DNA of 64,000 nucleotides from assembly GCA_964459305.1 (NCBI GenBank), contig CAYWNA010000013.1, positions 37,213 to 101,212 of the forward strand, written 5' to 3'. Of this stretch, positions 53,511-62,400 are shown piece by piece; the stretch's first letter is position 1; the number at the start of each line of letters is the position of its first letter. The DNA comes from CAYWNA01 sp964459305 (GTDB lineage Bacteria; Planctomycetota; Planctomycetia; Pirellulales; Pirellulaceae). A program made the position numbers and the translations under genes. The notes under the pieces were generated by a model that saw only the letters and a program-made list of their open reading frames with translations, was not told the origin of the DNA and did no database searches.

Positions 53511-53709
53511 TTCGCCAAAGGCGAAGTTCACCGTAGCCTGGGGCAACGCCCCAGGAACACGTTGTATTTAGCCGGTTTTGGCCAACGGCCATATTCACAC
53601 GAGCCTGCGGATTCCGGTTGAATATGGCCTTCGGCCAAAAAGCACGGAGCACGCTCGATTTCCTGGGGTGCTACCCCAGGCTACGGTGAAAACAGGCCTT
53701 TGGCCAGAA
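53511..53709. repeat. cluster of RAYT-associated palindromes
   Basis: Units seen: TTTCGCCAAAGGCGAA, GTAGCCTGGGGCAACGCCCC, TTTTGGCCAACGGCCATATT, GAATATGGCCTTCGGCC, CTGGGGTGCTACCCCAGG and AGGCCTTTGGCC. Two orientations alternate. The same units flank the transposase gene at 56582-57034. Confidence 0.85.
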
Positions 53710-53727
53710 GACCAGCCCAAAACGGGC

Positions 53728-53779
53728 AACCCGTGAGCGAGGGAATCCTCGAAAAAGTCCCTCGCTCACGCTTCGGGTT
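53728..53779. repeat. palindrome AACCCGTGAGCGAGGGA
   Basis: Arms 53728-53744 and 53758-53779 pair through GTGAGCGAGGGA/TCCCTCGCTCAC plus AACCC/GGGTT. This is a family distinct from the adjacent RAYT repeats. Confidence 0.8.
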
Positions 53780-53910
53780 ACGATGCCGCTACAAACTGTG
53801 TAGCTTGAACGAATCAAAAGCCCTGCGGAGCCGATGGGTGTCAGTTGTGCAGGCCTGTTGCCAAGGTAGAATGGGGCGAGTTGATACTTTCTCAGCATAA
53901 GGAATGGTCT

Positions 53911-56517
53911 ATGAGTCGCTGCGATGTTGTGGCAATGGCGTTGGCATCGGCAAGCTGGATCATCGCGGGCGTTGCGGGCCCCAGCTGGGGCGAGGAGGGT
54001 GACGCCGTCACCGCTACGGCATCAGACCTCGTCGAGAAAGCGCTTGTGGCGATGGACGGCGCCGAAGAGATCGTCTTCGCCGTCCGCGGCCTGTACGGCG
54101 ACGGGCACTACTACGCCAACTTCGGTCACTGGTCGCTTGATCCGAACAGGATGATGTACGGCCCGGGCGGGTCGCGGCTGTGCAAACTGAACCTGCGTAC
54201 CAAACGGCTCACCGTGCTGTTGGATGACGCCGAGGGTTCGGTGCGGGACCCGCGCGTCCACTACGACGGCGGGAAGGTCCTGTTCTCGTACCGCAAAGGC
54301 GGCACAAAGCACTTTCATCTCTATGAGATCAACACGGACGGAACCGACCTGAAGGAGCTGACTTCGGGCCCTTGGGACGACATCGAACCGGCCTACCTGC
54401 CCGATGGCGGCATCGTCTTTCCCTCGTCCCGATGCAAGCGGTTTGTGGCCTGCTGGTACACGCCGGTGGCCACCTTGCACCGGATGGACGCGGACGGCGG
54501 CAACCTCCGCATACTCTCCTCGAACATCGTGCACGAGAACACGCCCGCGGTGCTGCCGGATGGTCGGGTCATGTACACGCGGTGGGAATACGTGGACCGC
54601 GCCCCGCAGAAGTTTCACGGCCTGTGGACCATGAACCCCGACGGTACCAACCAGACGATCATGTTTGGCAACATGCAGCCGCCGGGCGAGTGGATCCTGA
54701 TGATCGACGCCATGCCGATTCCCGGGGCGGACAAGATCGCGGCGGTCTTCTCGCCGCGTCATGGCAACCGCGAACACGCCGGGCACGTGACGCTCGTGGA
54801 TCTCGACGCCGGTCCGGATGATCCGGCGCGCGCTAAGCACATCAGCCCCGATGTAGAAATGGGCAACGGCGGTGGATGGGGCCGTGGCGGCTTCCGCGAC
54901 CCGTACCCCTTGTCGGAAGACTGCTTTCTGGTCGCCCGGGACAAAAGTGTGTTGATCCTCGACCGCCAGGGGAGGACCGAAGAAATCTACCAGGCGGAGA
55001 AGATGGTCCATGACCCGCAGGTAATCCGCCCCCGGCCGCGCGAACGGGTCATCCCTCCGCACTCCGACTCGTCCCAGAAAACCGGGCGGCTCGTCGTGGC
55101 CGACGTCCATCACGGCCGCAACATGAAAGGCGTCGAGCCGGGTGACATCAAGAAGCTGTTGGTCCTGGAGCAGCTTCCCACTCCCGTGAACTTCAGCGGC
55201 GTACAGCAGAACCTGAGCGTGAACGGCGCCTTCACGCTGAAACGGATTTTGGGTACAGTTCCGGTCGAGCCCGACGGTTCGGCCCACTTCGAGGTGCCGG
55301 CATTGAGAAGCCTGCATTTCGTAGCGCTGGATGGGCAGGGCCGTACGGTAAAACGGATGCAGAGCTTCTGTACGGTGATGCCGGGGGAGACAAGCGGATG
55401 TGTGGGCTGTCACGAGCAGCGGACGGATACTCCGCGCTTCGACCGGATCCTGCTGGCCACCGCACGTCCTGCAAGCCAGATCGAGCCCATCCCGAATGCT
55501 CCCGATGTGATCGACTACCCACGCGACATCCAACCGGTCTTCGACAAGCACTGCGTCCAGTGCCACAGTGCCGAGAAGCCCGAGGGCCGGGTGGTGCTCA
55601 CGGGCGACTTCAACGAATGGTTCACGCAAAGCTACTACGCGCTGTTTGCCAGCGGCCAGATCAACGATAGTCAGGGATACGACGAGGACGGGAACCATCC
55701 GGCGCGCGGCTTCGGGTCAGCCGCCAGCGCGCTGATGAACAAGGTTGACGGCACCCATTACGACGCGAAGCTCTCCAACGCCGAGCAGGAGCTGATCCGA
55801 CTGTGGATCGACACAGGCGCCACCTTCCCGGGAACATACGGCGCCTACCGTCCCGGTAGACCACCGTCGTCCGGGCACACAAGACCGGACCCGGCCGGCC
55901 ACGCGCCAACGTGTGGCACCGTGAACACCGGTACGGTCCCGGCAGGCGGTGAATCGCTCGACGCGATCATCAAGCGGCGCTGCCTGACGTGCCACGACGC
56001 AGCCATGCCGCTGGGTCCGGGCATTCACAAGACTCAGGCGTACTTGAACGTACCCAGGCATTGCTTGAATCTCTACAATCTGACGCACCCGGAGAAGTCG
56101 ATGATCCTGCTGGCCCCGCTGGCCAAAGGAGCGGGCGGTTACGAGTGGTGCAAGGCCAAGTCGGCGGACGAAGAGCCCGTTCAGCCTGCTCGTGTCTTCG
56201 CCAACACGCAGGATCCCGATTACCAGACGATTCTTCGGTGCATCGAAGTAGCCAAGGTCCAGTTGGACGAAATCAAGCGATTCGACATGCCGGGTTTTCG
56301 GCCAAACAGGCACTACGTCCGCGAGATGATACGTTACGGCATCCTGTCGACGGAGTTCGATCCAACGGAAGATCCGATTGATGTATACGAAACCGACCGG
56401 GCCTATTGGCGGTCGCTGTGGTATCAACCGGAGGCGGCCATGAACCGCGGCGTTTGGCCGAAGGCCAATTTTCACCGTAGCCTGGGGCAACGCCCCAGAA
56501 ACACGAAATGGGAATGA
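53911..56517 (+). CDS. HzsA-related triple-CxxCH haem protein with TolB-like propeller
   Basis: The ATG at 53911 has AAGGA 7 bases upstream. The 868-residue product has a signal peptide (about 1-28, cleavage near SWGEE). Residues about 35-430 form a six-bladed TolB-like propeller with repeated DG strands (NFGHWSLDPNRMMYGPGGSR, KVLFSYRKGGTKHFHLYEIN, DGGIVFPSSRC, DGRVMYTRWEYVDR). A middle domain resembling the hydrazine synthase alpha subunit follows. CxxCH motifs occur as CVGCH (about 496), CVQCH (about 547) and CLTCH (about 690). Such homologues are widespread outside anammox bacteria and their reaction is unknown. The last ~24 residues (from GVWPKANFHRSLGQRPRN) are encoded by an inserted RAYT-type repeat that now supplies the stop codon. 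Confidence 0.88.
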   Translation: MSRCDVVAMALASASWIIAGVAGPSWGEEGDAVTATASDLVEKALVAMDGAEEIVFAVRGLYGDGHYYANFGHWSLDPNRMMYGPGGSRLCKLNLRTKRLTVLLDDAEGSVRDPRVHYDGGKVLFSYRKGGTKHFHLYEINTDGTDLKELTSGPWDDIEPAYLPDGGIVFPSSRCKRFVACWYTPVATLHRMDADGGNLRILSSNIVHENTPAVLPDGRVMYTRWEYVDRAPQKFHGLWTMNPDGTNQTIMFGNMQPPGEWILMIDAMPIPGADKIAAVFSPRHGNREHAGHVTLVDLDAGPDDPARAKHISPDVEMGNGGGWGRGGFRDPYPLSEDCFLVARDKSVLILDRQGRTEEIYQAEKMVHDPQVIRPRPRERVIPPHSDSSQKTGRLVVADVHHGRNMKGVEPGDIKKLLVLEQLPTPVNFSGVQQNLSVNGAFTLKRILGTVPVEPDGSAHFEVPALRSLHFVALDGQGRTVKRMQSFCTVMPGETSGCVGCHEQRTDTPRFDRILLATARPASQIEPIPNAPDVIDYPRDIQPVFDKHCVQCHSAEKPEGRVVLTGDFNEWFTQSYYALFASGQINDSQGYDEDGNHPARGFGSAASALMNKVDGTHYDAKLSNAEQELIRLWIDTGATFPGTYGAYRPGRPPSSGHTRPDPAGHAPTCGTVNTGTVPAGGESLDAIIKRRCLTCHDAAMPLGPGIHKTQAYLNVPRHCLNLYNLTHPEKSMILLAPLAKGAGGYEWCKAKSADEEPVQPARVFANTQDPDYQTILRCIEVAKVQLDEIKRFDMPGFRPNRHYVREMIRYGILSTEFDPTEDPIDVYETDRAYWRSLWYQPEAAMNRGVWPKANFHRSLGQRPRNTKWE

Positions 56518-56546
56518 GACGTTTGGCCGAAGGCCATAATCACCGT
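56449..56546. repeat. RAYT-associated palindromes, left of the transposase
   Basis: TTTGGCCGAAGGCCA, TAGCCTGGGGCAACGCCCCA and another TTTGGCCGAAGGCCA are visible. The first two overlap the 3' end of the HzsA-related gene. Confidence 0.85.
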
Positions 56547-56581
56547 CACCCTGACGTTCCACATCAGGAAAAGAGACAGCA

Positions 56582-57034
56582 ATGCCTCAATCATTCACGA
56601 AGTTGCACGCACATTTGATTTTCAGCACGAAGAATCGGAAACCGTTTCTCGACGAAGAGATTCGACCGCGCGTCCATGGATATCTGGCGACCATAATTCG
56701 GAACCTCGATTCTCCGTATGTTGTCGTAGGAGGAGTAGGCGATCATGTTCACATTTTGTTCGATATGGGCAAAATGCATGCACCAGTCGAGTTCGTGGAA
56801 CAGGTGAAACGCGAATCGTCCAAATTCGTGAAGACGCTCGGACCGAAATACAGGGACTTCTACTGGCAGCGCGGTTACGGGATGTTCTCCGTTAGCCCGA
56901 CGCACCTAGCGGATGCAGAAAAGTATGTCCGGGATCAGGAGAAGCATCACCACAAGAAGACGTTTCAAGAGGAACTTCGAGAGTTTCTGGAACGCTACGG
57001 TATTGAACATGACGAACGGTACGTCTGGGATTGA
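56582..57034 (+). CDS. REP-associated tyrosine transposase (RAYT, Y1/HUH family)
   Basis: The 150-residue product is an IS200/IS605-like TnpA: KLHAHLIFSTKNRKPFL, VVGGVGDHVHILFDMGK with the HUH motif (HVH near residue 60), and the catalytic Tyr in DAEKYVRDQEKHHHKKTFQE. RAYTs are single-copy domesticated relatives of these transposases that process REP palindromes rather than moving themselves. Here palindromes of one family lie on both sides in opposite orientation (56449-56546 and 57059-57222), with more 3 kb upstream, the layout expected of a RAYT. There is no accessory tnpB. Family and active-site residues are clear; activity is unproven. Confidence 0.93.
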   Translation: MPQSFTKLHAHLIFSTKNRKPFLDEEIRPRVHGYLATIIRNLDSPYVVVGGVGDHVHILFDMGKMHAPVEFVEQVKRESSKFVKTLGPKYRDFYWQRGYGMFSVSPTHLADAEKYVRDQEKHHHKKTFQEELREFLERYGIEHDERYVWD

Positions 57035-57058
57035 TGAGCGGGAGTAAATAGGAGTGAA

Positions 57059-57222
57059 TATGGCCTTCGGCCAAAAGGATGCGTACGTGAACGTGTTCCT
57101 GGGGCGTTGCCCCAGGCTACGATGAGGATGGCCTTCGGCCAATGGGAATTCGCGTCGATAGCTAGTTGTACATCAACGACGATGGTGTTGCCCCGGGATA
57201 CGATAACGATGGCCTTCGGCCA
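57059..57222. repeat. RAYT-associated palindromes, right of the transposase
   Basis: ATGGCCTTCGGCCAA occurs three times (near 57059, 57129 and 57209), with CCTGGGGCGTTGCCCCAGG at about 57098-57116 and a decayed GTTGCCCCGGG near 57187. Orientation is opposite to the left flank. Confidence 0.85.
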
Positions 57223-57321
57223 AAGGAAGCTCGCGCTAATATCCTGTCGTGTATGACAGTTCTTAACACACAACACACCAGATGCGGTATGGTCTAATCA
57301 TTGAAAGGACAAATAGTCATC

Positions 57322-58986
57322 ATGCGAAAGTACTTAATCGTCCTGCTGTCGACTGGGTACTTCTGTCTCTCGGCTGCAGCATACGCAGAAGAATGGCCGG
57401 AATGGGGCGGGACGCCGCATCGCAATATGGTTTCCCCTGAGACGGGGCTGCCGGACCTGCGGCCGGCGGCGGGCGAAACGACAACCCGTCTCTCTGCGGA
57501 AGATAGTCCGTATGTGAAATGGAAGTTCTCTCTTGGGACCACGACCTGGGGCAACCCCACGGTGGCAGACGGCCGCGTGTTTGTCGGCACGTCCGGCCCC
57601 GGTCGAAAGGGCGGAGTGGTCAAGTGCATCGACGCGGCGACGGGGACGCTCCTTTGGCAACTGACGTGCCCGGTTCGGGAATTCCCAACGCCTCTGCGGC
57701 CGAAGACTTACGACAAGTACAGCTCATGGGACTATTTGGTCGCCACGCATGCCCAGACCCACGGTTGGGGCATCTGCTCTTCGACCACCGTCGATGGCGA
57801 CCGGGCGTACGCGCTCACACAGCGGGGCGAAGTCGTGTGCCTGGATGTGAATGGCTTGGCCGATGGCAACGATGGCCCATTTCGCGAGGAGGCCAAGTAC
57901 CAGTCCGGCGCCGACGCGGCTATGTCCACGGGCGCCGACATCATCTGGATGTTCGACATGTGGACCGAGGTGATAACTCGCCCTGCCGATACGTTCAGCA
58001 ACGCCGCGCTTATCCACGGCGACCTGCTCTACATTTCCACCTGCAACGGGATCGAGCGCTGGCCGCACTGGCACGGCAAACCTGCTGCTCCGCCCAATCC
58101 GGACGCCCCCAACTTGATCGCGCTCGACAAGCGAACCGGTCGACTGGTGGCTAGCGACGAAACGCCGATCGGCAAGGGGCTGCTGCACGGGCAATGGTCT
58201 CCGCCGTCGTTGGGCGAAGTGGATGGGAAAACGCTGGTTTTCTACGGCGGCGGCGATGGTGTGTGTTACGCCTTCGAGGCGCTCGCGGAAGTGCCCCAGC
58301 AGCCAGTCAAGCTGAAGACCGTCTGGTCCTACGACTGTAACCCACCGGAATACAAAGGGATTGGCGTCGAAAACTACAGTCTCGGCGACATAGACGTACT
58401 CCGACAGGCACCGGGGGACCTGGAGGAGGTGGCCAAGGAGTACGCGAAGCACCTCGACCGCGAGGGCCGCCTGTTAAGCATGAGCGAGATCGTTGGCAGC
58501 CCTGTGTTTCACAACAATCGCGTGTACGTGGCGATTGGCCGGGATCCCCGCCATGGCGCTGGCCGCGGTGCCCTGCATTGTATTGACGCCACGGGGACCG
58601 GCGACATCACACAGTCGGGTCGGATCTGGTGCTACGACACCATCGACCGCTCGCTCTCCACGCCATCGGTGGGCGACGGGCTAGTGTACATCCCCGACCT
58701 GACCGGGCGACTGCACTGTCTGGACGCCGACACCGGTCGCTGCTACTGGACCCATGACGCCCGCCAGGAAACGTGGGGGTCGACGCTGGCGGCCGACGGC
58801 AAGGTGTACCTGGTCACGAAGCGATCCTTCCACGTACTGGCCGCGGGAAAGGAGAAGCGAGAACTCAGCACGATCCGTATGGGTGCCGACTGCTCGCCCA
58901 TCGCGGCCGACGGCGTAGTGTACGTGCTTCTGCGAGGAAACCTTTACGCACTCCATGATGGCTCCAACGGCGGCGAGTCGCCGTGA
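57322..58986 (+). CDS. exported PQQ-like beta-propeller protein
   Basis: The ATG at 57322, with AAAGGA upstream, gives 554 residues with a signal peptide (MRKYLIVLLSTGYFCLSAAA, cleavage near AYAEE). The opening WPEWGGTPHRNMVSPETGL and strands such as KCIDAATGTLLWQLTCP, IALDKRTGRLVASDETP and HCLDADTGRCYWTHDA define an eight-bladed PQQ-like propeller. A THGWGICSSTTVDG loop and WMFDMWTEVITRP are conserved in planctomycete homologues as I remember them. No haem motif is present. It precedes a similar lipoprotein gene by about 100 bp in the same direction, so the two likely work together, but a substrate is not evident. Confidence 0.85.
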   Translation: MRKYLIVLLSTGYFCLSAAAYAEEWPEWGGTPHRNMVSPETGLPDLRPAAGETTTRLSAEDSPYVKWKFSLGTTTWGNPTVADGRVFVGTSGPGRKGGVVKCIDAATGTLLWQLTCPVREFPTPLRPKTYDKYSSWDYLVATHAQTHGWGICSSTTVDGDRAYALTQRGEVVCLDVNGLADGNDGPFREEAKYQSGADAAMSTGADIIWMFDMWTEVITRPADTFSNAALIHGDLLYISTCNGIERWPHWHGKPAAPPNPDAPNLIALDKRTGRLVASDETPIGKGLLHGQWSPPSLGEVDGKTLVFYGGGDGVCYAFEALAEVPQQPVKLKTVWSYDCNPPEYKGIGVENYSLGDIDVLRQAPGDLEEVAKEYAKHLDREGRLLSMSEIVGSPVFHNNRVYVAIGRDPRHGAGRGALHCIDATGTGDITQSGRIWCYDTIDRSLSTPSVGDGLVYIPDLTGRLHCLDADTGRCYWTHDARQETWGSTLAADGKVYLVTKRSFHVLAAGKEKRELSTIRMGADCSPIAADGVVYVLLRGNLYALHDGSNGGESP

Positions 58987-59016
58987 GCTTGGGGTCCATG
59001 CAGAAAGATGTTGGTC

Positions 59017-59051
59017 AAATCCGAAACTCGAAATCCGAAACAAATTCGAAT
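59017..59051. repeat. heptamer array, AAATCCG-type units (second copy)
   Basis: Three units (AAATCCG, AAACTCG, AAATCCG) followed by AAACAAATTCGAAT. It matches 34117-34158 almost exactly. Confidence 0.8.
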
Positions 59052-59088
59052 CACCAAACTTCAAATGACGGAAACGCCGGGCGACGTG

Positions 59089-60450
59089 ATGAAAGGATTG
59101 TACAACTCCTTAGCCTTGTGCCTGACCATCGTGTTGCTGGCCTCCTGCACTGGTGGCCAACTTGACGAGCAGAAGGAAGAGGGCTTCGCCGACGATCCGG
59201 TGCAGGAACCGGCTGCAGCACAAGCCGGGCCAGCGCAGGAACCGGCTGCGACACAAGACGCGCCGTCGCGGCAACCCGACGTTGAGTCGCTCACGGGACT
59301 GGAGTGGCCCGTTTGGCGTGGGCCGCGGGGCAACGGGTTTTCGCCGGAGGTTCCGAAACGCCTCCCGCCGAAAAAGCTCCTCTGGAGTCAGGAGATGGCG
59401 GGCGAATGTCACGCTCCCATCTCCGTCGGTCAGGGATGCGTTGTGGTCGCCGATCACGATGCCAAGCGGGACTATTGGCGATGCTTTGCTGTGGCCGATG
59501 GAGAACCGCTTTGGACACACGACTATGCCAATGCCAAAAAGATGGAATTCGGAGCCGGTCCCCGGTCCGCACCGCTGATCTTCGGCAGCAAAGCCTACTG
59601 CCTTAACGCTTGGGGCCAATTATTCTGTTTCGACCTAGTCAACGGAGGCGTCGTTTGGCAAAGGCACTTGGCCCAGGAGTACCAGCAGAAGACGCCTATC
59701 TGGGGTTACTGCGGTTCGCTGCTGGCGGCCGACGAGAAACTGATCGTCAATCCCGGCGGCGAAGGTGGTCCGGTGGCGGCACTAGATCCAGGAACGGGTA
59801 AAGCGGTGTGGACCGGCGAGGGCACAGCGTTGAATTACGCCAGTTTCACAGTGGGCACATTCGGCGGTGTGCCGCAGGTTGTCGGCTACGACGAATCAAC
59901 GGCCGGCGGGTGGGACGTGAAAACGGGCCGGCGTCTGTGGACGTTGGAGGTCGCGTATACGTCCGGCTACATCGTTCCCACCCCCGTTGCCGTCAATGGC
60001 CGCATTCTGCTGACCAGCGACCAGGAGGATGCACGGCTGCTTGGATTCAACTCCGATGGCGCGATCGAACCGGAACCGAAGGCTTTCAATGAAGACGTAG
60101 CGCCGGATATGGCCACGCCTACCGTCTGGGGTGATACGGTATTGGGGGTATACGCAGGGCTGGTCCTCATGGATGCCTCGCAGGACGCGGGCGACGATCT
60201 CCTGAAAACGTTATGGATCTACGACGAGGACGATTGTGTCGACGGTGTATGTCATGCCATCGTCTCTCAAGACCGCGCCCTTATCATGTGCGAAGACGGC
60301 CAATTGCTCCTCCTGGCCGCCGACCGCGACGCGTGCCAGATACTCGACCGCCAAAAACTGTGCGAAAAGACCTGGGTCCACCCCGCCCTAGCCTACGGAC
60401 GGCTCTACGTGCGAGACAAGAACATGCTCTATTGCTACGACATGAAATAG
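59089..60450 (+). CDS. PQQ-like beta-propeller lipoprotein
   Basis: I choose the ATG at 59089, which begins MKGLYNSLALCLTIVLLASC, a lipoprotein signal with lipobox LASC; the open frame further upstream is heptamer repeat. The mature protein starts with a Gln/Glu/Ala-rich tether (QEPAAAQAGPAQEP) and then a PQQ-like propeller from WPVWRGPRGNGFSPEVP. Repeats such as VAALDPGTGKAVWTGEG and GWDVKTGRRLWTLEV are clear, ending in LYVRDKNMLYCYDMK. It is 453 residues long. It should sit membrane-anchored on the periplasmic side. It follows a soluble PQQ-like protein gene. Confidence 0.85.
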   Translation: MKGLYNSLALCLTIVLLASCTGGQLDEQKEEGFADDPVQEPAAAQAGPAQEPAATQDAPSRQPDVESLTGLEWPVWRGPRGNGFSPEVPKRLPPKKLLWSQEMAGECHAPISVGQGCVVVADHDAKRDYWRCFAVADGEPLWTHDYANAKKMEFGAGPRSAPLIFGSKAYCLNAWGQLFCFDLVNGGVVWQRHLAQEYQQKTPIWGYCGSLLAADEKLIVNPGGEGGPVAALDPGTGKAVWTGEGTALNYASFTVGTFGGVPQVVGYDESTAGGWDVKTGRRLWTLEVAYTSGYIVPTPVAVNGRILLTSDQEDARLLGFNSDGAIEPEPKAFNEDVAPDMATPTVWGDTVLGVYAGLVLMDASQDAGDDLLKTLWIYDEDDCVDGVCHAIVSQDRALIMCEDGQLLLLAADRDACQILDRQKLCEKTWVHPALAYGRLYVRDKNMLYCYDMK

Positions 60451-60544
60451 GTTCGTAGCCATGGCGTGGAAGAAACACTCGAGGCATCAGCATCCTTTGA
60501 AGATGCCGTGCCATCGTTGCCTCACCCCCAATGAATGATCTCTT

Positions 60545-62068
60545 CTATTCCTTGGATGAGACGATCCGATTAACGGCGTTTAGCGTGGCCTTGATGGTGG
60601 CTTCTACCGTGTCGGTCGACACGCCGCGGCCGCGGTAGGTGCGGCCGTTGTGTTCGATCTCCACGGTCGTCTCGCCTTGAGCGTCCCGGCCGATCGTCGC
60701 GCTGCGAGCTTCGAAGTCCTTACACACCAGCTTCATCCCCGTGATCTTCTCGACCACCGAGAACGCGGCGTCAATCGGACCGTCACCGACCGACAATTCG
60801 TCAGTGAGTTCCTGGTCGCCGCGGCGAAGCGTCAGTTTCGCTTTGGGCGTGTGGTCGGTGCCGGAGGAAGCCTCGAATGACACCAGTTTCCACTCTTCCT
60901 CGGAGACGCCGTGCAACTGCTGTTCGATCAGGGCCACGATATCGCCGTCGTAGATGTCCTTTTTCTTGTCCGCGAGCCTCTTGAATTCCTCGAAGACCGT
61001 TTGAAGCTGCTCACCGGTGATATGAAACCCGAGGGCCTCGGCGCGGGCCTTCAGCGCCCTCCTTCCGCTGTGCTTTCCCATCACCAGATCCGTCTTCGCA
61101 AAGCCCACGTCCTCGGGCCGCATGATTTCGTAGGTGGTCGGTTCCTTGAGCATGCCGTCCTGATGGATACCGGCCTCGTGAGCGAAAGCGTTACGGCCGA
61201 CGATGGCCTTGTTCCGCTGAACTTGCATCCCGGTGATTGACGACACGAGACGACTGGTGGGCACCAGACGCTGGGTATTGACCGCCGTTTCGCACTTGTA
61301 AAAATCGCCGCGCGTCTTGATGGCCATTACGATCTCTTCCAGCGAACAGTTACCGGCCCGCTCGCCGATGCCGTTGATTGTGCATTCGATCTGCCCGGCG
61401 CCGTTTTCGACAGCGGCCAGGCTATTGGCCACGGCCAGCCCCAAATCGTTGTGGCAATGGACACTGATCACGGCTTTGTCCATATTCGGAACGCGGTCGC
61501 GAAGCATGCGGATCGTCGATCCCATGTGCGCCGGTGTGGCGTAGCCGACTGTATCCGGAATATTCACGGTTGTCGCACCGGCCTCGATCGCTGCTTCCAC
61601 CACCTCGCACAGAAAATCATGCTCGGTGCGGACTGCGTCTTCCGGCGAGAACTCCACGTCGTCGCAGTAGCCCGCCGCGCGTTCGACACCTGCCACGGCG
61701 CGCTGGACAATCTCTTCGGGGGTCATGCGTAATTTGAATTCGCGGTGGATCGCGCTGGTGGCCAGGAAGACGTGGATCCGCGGCCGCTCTGCATACTTGA
61801 TCGCCTCCCAGGCACGATCAATATCCGTGTCGTTGCACCGGGCCAGCCCACAGATCACGGTTCCGCGTATGTTCTTGGCAATCTCGCGGACCGCCTCAAA
61901 ATCGCCAGGAGACGCGATGGGAAAGCCGGCTTCCATGATGTCGACTCCCAAGTCAACCAATGCCTGGGCGATCTCCATCTTCTCTTTCAAGTTCATACTC
62001 GCGCCAGGCGACTGCTCGCCGTCGCGAAGTGTCGTGTCGAAGATCCGAATACTCCGGCTATCAGTCAT
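60545..62068 (-). CDS. leuA: 2-isopropylmalate synthase
   Basis: Starting at the ATG at 62068 (AAAGGCG upstream), the product has 507 residues, the usual length. The N-terminal TIM barrel has the signature IFDTTLRDGEQSPGASMN, then VEFSPEDAVRTEHDFL and the metal-binding SVHCHNDLGLAVANSLAAVE with NGIGERAGNCSLEE. The C-terminal regulatory domain (SVGDGPIDAAFSVVEKITGM, EHNGRTYRGRGVSTDTVEAT) binds leucine in characterised enzymes. It makes 2-isopropylmalate from 2-oxoisovalerate and acetyl-CoA, the committed step of leucine synthesis. Upstream lie a leucine-rich leader peptide and an intrinsic terminator, so expression is likely controlled by attenuation. No other leu gene is in the window. Confidence 0.95.
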   Translation of the reverse strand: MTDSRSIRIFDTTLRDGEQSPGASMNLKEKMEIAQALVDLGVDIMEAGFPIASPGDFEAVREIAKNIRGTVICGLARCNDTDIDRAWEAIKYAERPRIHVFLATSAIHREFKLRMTPEEIVQRAVAGVERAAGYCDDVEFSPEDAVRTEHDFLCEVVEAAIEAGATTVNIPDTVGYATPAHMGSTIRMLRDRVPNMDKAVISVHCHNDLGLAVANSLAAVENGAGQIECTINGIGERAGNCSLEEIVMAIKTRGDFYKCETAVNTQRLVPTSRLVSSITGMQVQRNKAIVGRNAFAHEAGIHQDGMLKEPTTYEIMRPEDVGFAKTDLVMGKHSGRRALKARAEALGFHITGEQLQTVFEEFKRLADKKKDIYDGDIVALIEQQLHGVSEEEWKLVSFEASSGTDHTPKAKLTLRRGDQELTDELSVGDGPIDAAFSVVEKITGMKLVCKDFEARSATIGRDAQGETTVEIEHNGRTYRGRGVSTDTVEATIKATLNAVNRIVSSKE

Positions 62069-62240
62069 GGTGAAAACGCCTTTCTTACAAACTGCGAGGA
62101 CAATGGACACACGGAAAACTTGACGGTTGCGCGCCAGCCCTTGGCTGGCACCGGCAGTAACAACCGCGCCCTCGATAAATGACGGTTCACGTGTCGAATT
62201 CGTTGGAAAGGCTGCATCGGATCGCCAATCTCTAACTCCA

Positions 62241-62272
62241 AACAAAAACCCCGAGGTTTGAGGACCTCGGGG
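62241..62272 (-). terminator. attenuator (intrinsic terminator) in the leuA leader
   Basis: On the minus strand a 9-bp perfect stem (CCCCGAGGT/ACCTCGGGG, 62272-62264 with 62257-62249) with a 6-base loop is followed by TTTTTGTT. It lies between the leader peptide and leuA, about 175 bases before the leuA ATG. Confidence 0.88.
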
Positions 62273-62302
62273 CGGATGCTGAATCTTTCTGCACGATCTC
62301 CC

Positions 62303-62362
62303 CTACGGCCCTCTGCCGCAAAGCAATAGCAGTGGAAGTAGGTTGAGATTTGTGGTCATCAT
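62303..62362 (-). CDS. leuL: leucine-rich leader peptide of leuA
   Basis: This 19-codon frame encodes MMTTNLNLLPLLLLCGRGP: seven leucines, four of them consecutive, then a TAG 31 bases before the attenuator stem. The Leu codons are CTC, CTA, CTT, CTG, CTA, TTG and CTT, a mix of common and rare types. Leader peptides of this design make ribosomes stall when charged leucyl-tRNA is scarce, which shifts the RNA away from the terminator. A GAGAACG precedes the two adjacent ATGs; the ribosome site is weak. The position between a promoter, a terminator and leuA makes the assignment strong. Confidence 0.85.
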   Translation of the reverse strand: MMTTNLNLLPLLLLCGRGP

Positions 62363-62400
62363 CGTTCTCGTTCTTCGGCTCGCGGTTCAGAATATATTAG

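Larger units (their letters stand above)
53272..53910. other. 639-bp gap made largely of palindromic repeats
   Basis: It contains RAYT-associated repeats (53511-53709) and an unrelated palindrome (53728-53779). The first 230 bp show no recognised feature; short frames there look like decayed or repeat sequence. Confidence 0.6.

Noticed and set aside
54022..55698. Antisense open frame of 558 codons opposite the HzsA-related gene
   Set aside because: Shadow of a strongly supported gene; its translation is Arg/His/Val-rich without recognisable domains.
56906..57276. Short leftward frames reading SLGQRPRNTFTYASFWPKAI
   Set aside because: They are translations of RAYT-associated palindromes.
60451..60544. 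Intrinsic terminator between convergent genes
   Set aside because: A GGCATC/GATGCC pair exists but with a long loop and no U-tract.
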